From contig OZ020611.1 in assembly GCA_963971575.1 (NCBI GenBank), positions 22,613,279-22,677,278 on the forward strand: a DNA stretch of 64,000 nt. The letters are read 5' to 3'. Shown piece by piece: positions 54,971-64,000 of the stretch. The position numbers and the translations under genes are program-made. How positions within the stretch are numbered: position 1 is the stretch's first letter; every line of letters starts with the position of its first letter. Origin of the DNA: Liopterus haemorrhoidalis. Lineage: Eukaryota; Arthropoda; Insecta; Coleoptera; Dytiscidae. Below the pieces are notes generated by a model, which saw nothing but the letters and a program-made list of their open reading frames with translations, was not told where the DNA came from and searched no databases.

Positions 54971-55415
54971 AGAGACAATATTATTTTTTGTTTTTTTTTT
55001 TTAATTTTTATATTGTTTAAATTATTTTTTCAAAATTCTAGTTATATTTTGGCAAATGTTGCATTTAATTTTTAAAAGCGTTAATTTAATAACCAGTGGA
55101 AATTGTTTAAATTGTAATTTAATTCTGTTTCAATGTACACGAAATCAGAGGGGCGGAACTTACAAGAAGCAATGGAAGCCATAGGCGCAATTTTTAAAAT
55201 TCTTAATGAACCTTGCTATATAAAAAAAAAATACTGCACATATTTAGAAACCTAAATAATGGTATTAGGCGTTCGAATTAAAATTAACAAAAAAAAAATA
55301 TTTTAATATAAAATTTGTTTTCGCATACAAAATAATCATCATTCACTTACTAAATACCTGCAAAACCCTGAAATGTGAGAAAATTCACACTTCTCGTCAA
55401 TTTTTACTTGCCCAA

Positions 55416-55884
55416 CCTTAATATATAAGGGGCAAGTATTGTAATCGCGAAAATTTTCGATGTCGAGATTTTGACTGATGACCACGTTTCATGGTCCAGG
55501 GAATCCAAAAAACCTATTTTCGAAGTGCCGTCCGTATGTGTGTGTGTCTGTGCTGTGTGTCTGTGTGTATACACGATAACTCAAAAACTGTTTAACTTAA
55601 AGAGTTCGTTCTGTTACTAAAAAATTCTCCTAATAATTGGGAAGAACCATATTGTTTTTTATTAAAATCCGAAACCGGAAACGGAAGTTTTTAAACGTTA
55701 AAATTTAAAAAAATTCGTAACTAGTAAACCAAGCCTTGGACAAAAAATTGTATAGGACATAATTTGATGTATTTTTGAAGATTTACCTAAACCTTTTTTT
55801 AAATTAAAAAAAAAAAATTATGATTTTTTTTTATTATTATTTTTTTTTATGGGAGGGCAAGTCTAGCGGAGGTCTTCCTTCGCC
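55416..55884 (+). mobile_element. GGGCAAG-family element, near full length
   Basis: ACTTGCCCAACCTTAATATA and GGGGCAAGTATTG form a head hairpin, then GCGAAAATTTTCGATG, a TG/TGTC run, and tail GGGAGGGCAAGTCTAGCGGA. It begins about 8 bp after copy 7 ends. Confidence 0.6.
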
Positions 55885-57180
55885 ACTGGTTTTATTTATG
55901 TCTACAAAAGTTTTCCTGGACCTCTTTAATTTGCCAGTCTACCACTGCTGGTCAGCTTATCTTCACTATTCTGTCCTCTTTCATTTCATCACTCAGCCTA
56001 ACCATAATTGTTGTGTGCCTCCTATTTCCTGTGTAATATTAAAGTTGTAATACAATTTTTCAGTTATATCCTGAATAAATTCATGCTAAAGATACAAATG
56101 AGATCAGTTCCGTGACACGTAAGAAAAAAAATTATATCTGTCCTTAAAAATACGTGGTTTCCGTGAATTTTTTTAATAAGTGTTAAAAATCCAATAGGGT
56201 TTTTACAAATCTACAACCACAACAAAGATCCTGACACAAATTTGTGGAATATTGTTATCAGTGTGTATGAGAACATGGACTGTCACAAGCGGTTTTATGT
56301 TTAAAGCATGTGTTACTCATATGTCGCATTGTCATCAATTCAGAGCAGTCTTTGTGTTTGACTAGGGGGGGTTGACAGCGCGATTTCAGACTTTTAAATT
56401 ATTGCTTAATGAATTAGTTTGCTTCTGTTGTTAGACTAATGAATTACAACTTGTGTTCACTTGAATTTTCAATGTTGATACATAAAAACAAGTGTTTTTT
56501 AAAATAACTTTAAATATATTTTGGCAATTTGATGTTCTAGTAGTTATATTTAATACAAGTTTTATTTTAAATTAATAATTTTTATTTTTTAATTATAATT
56601 TTTGAAGAACTTGGTTTTGTGAAAATAAGTGAAGTGTTTTAAACTGTTTTGAAAATTAATATTTTGATACTAGTTGAATTAATTTTTTTAAAGTGGATTT
56701 CTTAACGTAAGTATATTAGTATGCAATATTTTAACTGTTTCTTAGGTGTTCCTTTTAACCGGGAGTGTATGGGGATCTCTAAAACTACAAGAGACATGAC
56801 TTTGGTTAAATTTGATTAAAACTGAATGGCAATCCATTTGTTTGATAAAATGCATAGCATACTATATATAAGCAAAAAAATAAAATTCTTTTAATTTATA
56901 GTCTAATCCAAACGTTTAAGTGGAATTAAATGTAATTTTTATTTGTCATGAACAAACTTTTTAACAATTTAAGAGGGCTTTTGCTAAACAAAATGAACTA
57001 AAGTCTCATTTAAACGTTAAAAGTTTTCAAAACCTAGTTCTGCTTAAATTAAAGAATCAGACTATATTTTGTTCCTACAATTTTTTTACTGAAAATGTTA
57101 AACAAAACTTTCTTTAGATAACTTTTTGATTATTTTCCAATTCCAAGTAAATTAAAAAAGAAAACACTAATAATTTTTCA
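55885..57180. other. Mostly featureless, with decayed MITE relative
   Basis: 56902-57066 is a diverged relative of the CAGTCTG MITEs (AGTCTAATCCAAACGTTTAA to AATCAGACTATA). 56340-56706 ends in CTTAAC before a strong GTAAGTAT donor at 56707 and might be a non-coding 5' exon, but that is speculative. Confidence 0.3.
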
Positions 57181-58078
57181 TTTTTAGACCACCAATAAAC
57201 ACTCTTATGTCTGCCTGTCTGTCTGTCTATCTGTTTGTCTGTCTGCCTGTCTGTCTGTATGTCTGTCAGTCTGTCTGTCAGTCTGTCTGTCTGTCAGTCT
57301 GTCTGTCTGTCCGCCTGTGTGGTAGAAATTGTAGCCAAACGGCTGAACATAGAATGTTGAAATTTGGCACGCTTGTACAACTCTTTGGCCCACATATAGA
57401 AAAAATACTGAGAGTTCAAAACAAACAAAAAATACATCCCGAGATAAATATTGTATAAACAAATATAAAAAAAAATATATGTTTTAAAATTTTGAGTGGT
57501 ATATATCAAATTAAATTAATGCGAGGATAACCAAACAAATAATTATTTTTGAAAAATGATATTGTTTTATGGGATTTTCTCTAAAAATATCGAAGGAAAC
57601 TTTTGACCCCCACTCTGTTTCATCCCCAGAGGGGTTGATCTAAAAATCTAAATAATGCACATTGATGGGGACCGGAATAGTTCAGCAGGAATTTTTGGTC
57701 TGATTAGTTTTTCGAAAAATATCGATTTATTATTGTGCCGTTATAAAATAATTATATTTGTTTTTTAATTAACCGTGCAGCATAAAAAAAAAGCTTTTAA
57801 GAGTATATTGAGGAACAGATAGTAGCTTTTTAAAATTTCGTTATTTTTATTCGTTTCTTTTCCAAAAATGTACTAAAAAAATTACTGTTCCGTATCCTAT
57901 AGTCTTAACGGGTTAAACTAAAAATCTGAAAAAAAAATTAAGTAATGTACATTGATCTGATCCGGAAACGTATGAGAGAAATTTTTGATCAGATTGCATT
58001 TTTGAAAAATATTGCAGTTTTTGTGTTTTTGTCAAAATTAATTATTTTTTTAATTCATGTTTAAATTATGGCTAATAA
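57181..58078 (+). mobile_element. Helentron-like element, copy 8, divergent
   Basis: Head diverged; an irregular GTCT/GCCT/GTCA run at 57208-57318; core TTGTAGCCAAACGGCTGAAC. It runs to ACATTGATCTGATCCGGAAA, like copy 3, and stops without a tail at copy 9. Confidence 0.6.
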
Positions 58079-58081
58079 TGT

Positions 58082-58132
58082 TATGGATTTTTTGTAGGTA
58101 TGACCAAAAAACCCTTATACCGTCATTTTGTC

Positions 58133-58174
<42 letters not shown>

Positions 58175-59143
58175 TCGGTAAAAATTGTAGCCAAACGGCT
58201 AAACCTAGAGAGTTGAAATTTGGCATGCTTATACAACTCTTTGACCCGCACATAGGAAAAATACTAAAACATCTAAAAAACATATCCCCCTAAAAATATA
58301 AACAAATATGTGCTCATCAAAAAAAAAAATTTTTAAAAATTCTAAGTAGGGTATCAAATGAAAGCCCTTAGTACGTGGATTAACGATCAAAATTTTATTT
58401 TTGCAAAATAAATTATTTTGATGCAATTTTAGCCAAAATTGTGCAAAAAAAATTTTGTCCCACACCCTGTAGCCCAGATGGTTTAAACTAAAAATCTGAA
58501 AAAATTCTAAGTAATGTACATTGGTGTGAACCGGAATAGTACAACAGGAATTTTTGATCAGATTATGTTTTCGGAAAATAACGCATTTTTTGTGTTTTTA
58601 ACTAAAATATGTTAAATATTTAATTCGCTATGTAACACTTCACATCAGAAACTCTGGTAGCTCAGATGGTTTCGTAATGTACTTTGTAATTTGCAGTGCG
58701 AACGTTGCAGAGTTCGAATCCTGTTAATTTTATTTTTTTCTGTTTTTTTTTTTGCATTTCTATTTTGTTTAAATTATTTTGTCAAAATTCTAGTTATATT
58801 TTGGTAAATGTATTTATTTTTTAAAAGCGTAAATTTAATAACCAGTGGGAAGTGTTGAAATTATAATTTAATTCTGTTTGACGAAATCAGAGGGCGGGAT
58901 TTATGATATAAGCAACCAATGGAAGCCATAGGCGCAATTTTAAAAATCTTACTGAACCTTGCTGTATAAATAAAATACTGTACATATTTAGAAACTTAAA
59001 TAATGGTATTAGGCATTCGAATTAAAATTCATAAAAAAATATTTTGACATAAAATTTGTTTTGGCATCCCAAATAATCATCATTCAGTTACTAAATACCT
59101 GCAAAACCCAGAAATGTGTGAAGATTCACACTTCACATAATTT
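58082..59143 (+). mobile_element. Helentron-like element, copy 9, near full length
   Basis: Head TTTGTAGGTATGACCAAAAA, about ten GTCT units (58132-58174), core almost identical by eye to copies 4 and 7, tRNA-like block (58650-58727), body, and tail ACCTGCAAAACCCAGAAATG with GTGTGAAGATTCACAC. Confidence 0.75.
58650..58727 (+). other. tRNA-like block in Helentron-like copy 9
   Basis: CTCTGGTAGCTCAGATGGTT is a good D-arm/A box and GCAGAGTTCGAATCCTGT a T-arm with the canonical TTCGAAT loop. Total about 75 bp, true tRNA size. This is the best tRNA likeness of the set. Confidence 0.6.
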
Positions 59144-59180
59144 TTTTAATTACTTTAGATTTTTTTTTTAAAGTATCTTA

Positions 59181-60233
59181 GGGCCGAGAGTTCCAGTTGC
59201 TAATAAACTGTCCTATAAATTTATTAGCAACATAACTTTTTTCCGAGAGTTCCACCCCGAAATAGTTATTAGGTTGCTAATAAATAGGCTTCTTTGTCTA
59301 ATAACTTATAGGCAACTTGAAGTGTTTAATAAAGTGACATATAACCAAAAACAAGTTCGCCAAATGTGTTAATATTTCATTTTTAATTGAAAAACAGTGT
59401 AATTTTAAAAGAATATACAAATGTACAATAGTTTTTATACATCCAGATTTTTTTATAATGGTGATTTTAGTGTTTTATATACATTATAGTTGTATTTTGA
59501 CGAAATCGACGATCTGTTTGGATGAATTTATAAATTACAGACAACCGTTTTTAGAATATTTTGGGCATTTATTTTAAATGTGATATATAAAGAACAATAT
59601 ATAAATATATAATTTTAAATAAACATTGCCTTTTATTTTTACATATGTATTTCTTTCAATTACGATTACAACACATTACAAAAATGATGGAAAATAAGAA
59701 AACAGACGCAATTTTTGGCTGAATAATAAAGATGTGTGGCTGAAAATTGCTGATAAGTTTAATTCATATTGTTTAAGGAATGTAAAATAAAGCAAAATAT
59801 GGCTGTCTTCTTATTTTGATTCACTTTTGTATTGTAAAATGTTATTTTTATTAACTCCTCTTATATCTATATTATCCTCTTTTTCTGTGGTAAAATTTGT
59901 TGAAAGCCGCTTAATTGTCATTTTAACAGCAACACAAAAAAATATACGTAACGTGATTGAATGTAAAGTCAAATTATTGAATGTCAAAATATTTAATGTC
60001 AAAATATTCAGTGTCAAAATTCCATCTCACTTTAGCTCTACAAATTTACGTATAGCTCTTGCACCGTGTTACTATCTTCATAAGAAATACCAATACAAAA
60101 ACAAAAAATTATGTTGCTAACTATTAGAAGGATTTTGTAACTTGGAAATCACCAATAAATTTATTAGCTTCATAAATATATTATGTGTCTAATAACTATT
60201 AGGGAGTTTATTAGGAACTGGAACTCTCGGCCC
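59181..60233. mobile_element. TIR element GGGCCGAGAGTTCCAGTT
   Basis: GGGCCGAGAGTTCCAGTT then CTAATAAACT is inverted at both ends. TA flanks (59179-59180, 60234-60235). CTAATAA/TTATTAG motifs recur on both arms, including a partial internal repeat of CCGAGAGTTCCA near 59240. No transposase is visible; the 97-codon frame at 59827 has internal ATGTCAAAATATT repeats. Confidence 0.65.
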
Positions 60234-60552
60234 TATGAGGAATAAATCATTTACAGTAATGAAATACTTATAAAACAAATAACACATTGTTCATAGTGAG
60301 AAATACGTTTTTGAAATTGAAAACAAGCCATTCATCAATAGATTTATTATTAATCTAACGAAGCATTGAATAATAAGGAACGGCAAAAAAAAAACCTGGG
60401 ATATATGATGAATTATTTAAATTTTGTTTAAAAAAATTAAATGGAAGCTCTTACTACTAAATAACGAATAAAAGTGATTATCAAAAAACTGTTGACTTTG
60501 ATGTTATTATAGAACAAATATTCCTAGACAGCCAGTATTATGTTGATTTATT

Positions 60553-60616
60553 ACACTTATTAAATACCTACAAAACCCTGAAATGTGTGAAAATTCACAC
60601 TTTACATTAATTTTTA
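60553..60616 (+). mobile_element. Solo Helentron-like 3' tail
   Basis: TTAAATACCTACAAAACCCT followed by GTGTGAAAATTCACAC and TTTACATTAATTTTT. No head or core is seen within 300 bp. Confidence 0.65.
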
Positions 60617-61286
60617 ATATAATAGGTTAATGACGCATGGTTTTCGATTACTGACCAATTTCTTAGAACATGATGAGACATTTGGTTTCAGGTTCTTGAT
60701 TTATTTGTCAAAAGGAAATTAAAATAAACATTTGTATAAGTAAATACATTTTTATATAAATATTATTTTTATGTAAGTGTTTTATATTAAATTTTAATGT
60801 TTTTAAGATTTTTTTTAAGAAGTTTAGTTTTTTTAGGGAAAGAGGTGATTTTTTTGTGCTCTGTTTTGGATTTAGTTTGAATTTAGTTTTTGTAGATTTC
60901 TCAAAGTGAGTATGTTTATCATAGGTCACTCGTTCAATCAACGCAGTTGGTCATTTTGCGTCATACTTCAATGACAAACTTAGTGGCGAAAAATAACTAA
61001 AATGATTTTTTTGCATGTGAATTATAGACTAATATTGCTCTTCACTCTTTTATTTTACTAAAACATACCTTTTGAAGTCATATTTAGTTTGTGTTCGATA
61101 GTCATTTTGAAGATTTACAAATTTTAAAAGTGGTTATTATAGAGACATTTGTATTGGTATCGATAAATAAAACGATGTTTACATTTGACATTTTATAATA
61201 CGTTCTGATGTGTTTTGATACTTGAGTCCACATATCTAGCTTATAGTAATTTCTAAAAACCTTTTTTATTTAGTTTGTTGTTTATT
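60617..61286. other. No recognisable gene or element
   Basis: AT-rich, nothing supported. Confidence 0.35.
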
Positions 61287-61689
61287 TATAATCTATCTCT
61301 GAAAGACTGATAGTAATAATTCATTTTGTCAGGCAGTTACCAGTGGCGTGCACATTTTAAACACGTTTAAATTGGTTTTGTGTGTTTCTATATTACTATT
61401 TATCATTTTATTAAATGCACGCCTGTGACCATATTTATCATATCATTAAACACACCCCTGTGACCATATTTTTTCTCAAAATTTTAGGGTCAAAACTTGT
61501 ATGATCTATTGCGTTCTCTTGTTGTCTAACCCTAGTTCGTATTCCCATACAATATGTGCGGCACACTCGGTTGTTTTTAACAATATTTCGTTTCGAACTA
61601 TTCATATTTTGTCGCTTTTGTTTTGCCGTTTCTGTGTGATAAAACAATAACTTTTTACAAATAATAAATTTTATTACTATCAGTCTTTT
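61287..61689. mobile_element. TA-flanked MITE, second copy of the 32568 family
   Basis: AATCTATCTCTGAAAGACTG at the left and its diverged complement at the right. The interior is the reverse of 32568-32958, including ATGGTCACAGGC-type duplicated phrases and ACACAAAACCAATTTAAACG in complement. Confidence 0.75.
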
Positions 61690-62089
61690 TGTAGAGTATA
61701 GCAGTTTTGTGTTTAGTTATAAATTTTCTTATAGATATCTTATATATCCATTTGATGCATAGTGCATAGATTTTTAGGTTAAATTCAAAGTATTTCTATT
61801 TTCTTTTCTTTGATCATATTTTTGTATCAGCCTTTTTTAGGACTATTTAGCCTATTAGAATAGTTTATTTGTTTCTATTCTGTTCTTATTTTTATATTTT
61901 CATTTCTTTTCGATACAAGTGACAGCGTACGAATATTACATTCGTTAAATGGATGCTATATAGACGTACTAAATATGACGTCACAAAAACATGTGTCGTT
62001 TCCAGTCACGCAACTGCACTGATTCACCGACTACCCTATAAATAATATCTTAATATTTACCCTAAGAATAAGAATCATACAGTACAGAA
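61690..62089. other. No recognisable gene or element
   Basis: AT-rich with GACGTCAC near 61977. Nothing supported. Confidence 0.35.
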
Positions 62090-62226
62090 AGGGCCGGTTT
62101 CTGAAAGCCTAGTTAACTATAACCAAATAGTTAGAATATGGTTGCTATGGTTACTTATGGGATTGTTATATTGTAACCGAGTTTAACCAAAAGATTAACT
62201 CAGCTAAGCTTACAGAAACAGGCCCT
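62090..62226. mobile_element. Short MITE GGGCCGGTTTCTG
   Basis: GGGCCGGTTTCTGAAAGCC at the left and GCTTACAGAAACAGGCCC at the right are inverted. AGTTAACT and TTAACTCAG lie on the arms. About 137 bp. The duplication is not clear. Confidence 0.55.
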
Positions 62227-62307
62227 AAGGAGTCCAATCTTTTTCGAAAGAAAGCCACAACCAAATTTTTGAAATAAATCACTACTCGGAAAAAATTAAA
62301 TAATTGA

Positions 62308-62360
62308 AAAAATTTATGTGAAATGTGAATTATCACACATTTCAGGGTTTCCTAGGTATG
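62308..62360 (-). mobile_element. Solo Helentron-like 3' tail
   Basis: GTGAATTATCACACATTTCA then AGGGTTTCCTAGGTATG, the tail in minus orientation, alone. Confidence 0.6.
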
Positions 62361-63163
62361 TATCAAGACAACAGTGTTTATGTAAATATTTGCCTTTAGT
62401 CTATTTCTTTAGTTTAATCAGAACTAAATTTTGAAATTTAGTAACTTAACCGTTTTGTTTATCAAAAGCCCCATATAATCGTTAAAAAGAGAGCTCGTAA
62501 CAACTTAAGAAAATAAAAGTCCCGTTTAGTTCCACTTAAACATTTATGATAGACTTTATAATCTTAAATAAGATTATTTTTTGACTTTTGTATAAATTTG
62601 TAAACGTCAGAAACTTAATTGTTTTCTGAATTTTGTTTATTTATTAAAATTTAATTTATATAAGGCAAAAAATATGTTATTCTCATTCGTTTTCGCAGCC
62701 TTTTGAATGGCTGTAGAATATATTATATGTAATAATATATTAACTTAATTTCCTTACTTGTTAATAAATAACTATTTCGAAATATTTAATGTCATAAAAA
62801 TGAGACTTTATGTGCACAGTTATGTGTTAGCTGCATTAGATTTCGAAAAAAGAGTTCTTGTGTACGTGTTTATATATTTATTCTCTTTTTTTGTGCTTGA
62901 CTGTCTCAATTTACGAGCAGTGTAACTAAGTTAAAGAAACATAATAGTTTTTTGTCGTAGTTCCAACTAAAAAAGTAATTAAAAAAAGACCCTAAACTGA
63001 ACAATGTTTAACTTCTGACGTGTCTTCCACTATAGGACCGAATATCTATTAATACCAAAATTTCTTTGTCTTTCAAAATTTAATTTTTTTTTGCTTTCTA
63101 TTTTTGGGATTTCATAGCTAAGCGGGGTGTTGAAAAAGTGTCAAAAATTTAAATACTATGTCA
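62361..63163. other. No gene; diverged MITE relative at its start
   Basis: 62398-62563 resembles the CAGTCTG MITE family (AGAACTAAATTTTGAAATTT to TTTAGTTCCACTTAAAC). The rest is featureless AT-rich sequence. Confidence 0.35.
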
Positions 63164-64000
63164 GGGGCCGGCAACCTGCGGCTCTTTTAGAAAATTTTAT
63201 GGCTCTTTGAAAATTTACTAGTTTTTATTTTAATATAATTTATTTTTTTATTTTTAACTTTCTGCCTGTACTAAACAGGTTTTGTATTGTGCAGGATGTT
63301 TTACGGTGAAATTCACACCCGGTAATTCCCCGAGTTACTGCATATTCCCATTTAGAAGAAGTAATTTGTTTCGAAAAAAAGTTATCTGTATTTGTGAATG
63401 ATTTACGTGCAGAAACATTTTTATATTTTATTAATTTACAAAAACATAAGGACAATAACAGCATTACTCATGCCAATTTTTTTTTTTTTTGCACTAACTA
63501 TTGTTAACATGCAAGAAGATTTTGGAGAAAGATTTAAAGAGTTTGTAAAATATAAAACTACACTAGCTTTTTTGACAAAACTAATTGAAGCAGATATGCA
63601 GCAATTACATTTATCACCATTCCCATTGATTAATCAGGCACAATTTGAACTTTAATTATTGGATTTGAAATCAAAAGATTTATGGAATAATATATTCCTA
63701 AAACTTAATTCTGAACTGGAAAGTTTAGAAAGAGAAAAGTGCATTTTATCTTCCCAGCATAAGTGGACCGAAATTCACAATCTTCAAAATATAGACAAAG
63801 TTGTTTTCGAAGCTTGGAACCATCTTCCAGAATTGTTCAATATTTAAAAAATTATTCTTTTGGACAATATACTGACAATTTTCGGATCCACATATTACTC
63901 TGAGCAAGTCTTTTCACACATGAAATTAATAAAGAGTCAGTTAAGAAGTAATCTTACTGACCTGGAACTTGAGGGCTGCCTTAAGTTAAAAATTACTGAA
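63164..64000 (+). pseudogene. hAT transposase remnant (GTF2IRD2-like), runs off the window
   Basis: The left end CAGGGGCCGGCAACCTGC at 63164 is a hAT terminus. From about 63509 one frame reads MQEDFGERFKEFVKYKTTLA, then LHLSPFPLINQAQFEL, stop, LLDLKSKDLWNN, LNSELESLEREKC, FEAWNHLPELFNI, stop, and LTIFGSTYYSEQVFSHMKLI with SQLRSNLTDLELEGCLKL to the window end. This is the C-terminal part of GTF2IRD2-type hAT transposases; FGSTYYSEQVFSHMK is the dimerisation motif. Two in-frame stops but no frameshift make it a fairly young relic. The right end is outside. Confidence 0.8.

Overview
The window is AT-rich nuclear DNA from an animal, most likely an insect. Split genes with GT/AG introns, dense DNA-transposon relics, a tRNA-headed SINE and LINE tails support this. 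There are no bacterial operons. I cannot fix the order from sequence alone; a beetle or hemipteran would fit the repeat load.

One protein-coding gene is clear. Five exons on the plus strand between 1743 and 9323 encode the last 329 residues of a SORL1/LR11-type sorting receptor: the end of one fibronectin III domain, two further domains, one membrane span and a cytosolic tail. The tail carries a FASSHY motif and ends in DDEPLVIA. All four internal junctions keep the reading frame. Earlier exons lie left of the window.

The other roughly 54 kb is a transposon graveyard. Classes seen are: (1) a (GTCT)n-bearing family with Helentron/DINE-like ends (copies near 2.3, 12.3, 19.5, 20.2, 46.9, 53.9, 57.2 and 58.1 kb), several with a tRNA-like block in the same internal slot; (2) a second GGGCAAG-ended family; (3) many hAT elements and MITEs, several with 8-bp duplications, and five C-terminal hAT transposase relics; (4) Tc1/mariner, pogo and Tigger relics and TA-flanked MITEs; (5) PIF/Harbinger-like and piggyBac-like MITEs; (6) a THAP-domain remnant; (7) three copies of a tRNA-derived SINE; (8) LINE 3' remnants; (9) minisatellites, including a 1.35-kb satellite with 3-mer and 6-mer higher-order structure.

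The most unusual patterns are the changing tRNA-like block in the Helentron-like family, one 40-bp minisatellite sitting in several different hAT MITEs, and several three-layer nests whose insertion order can be read from target duplications. Three weak candidates for 5' exons of an unidentified downstream gene lie at 39.6, 46.1 and 56.3 kb; these are tentative.
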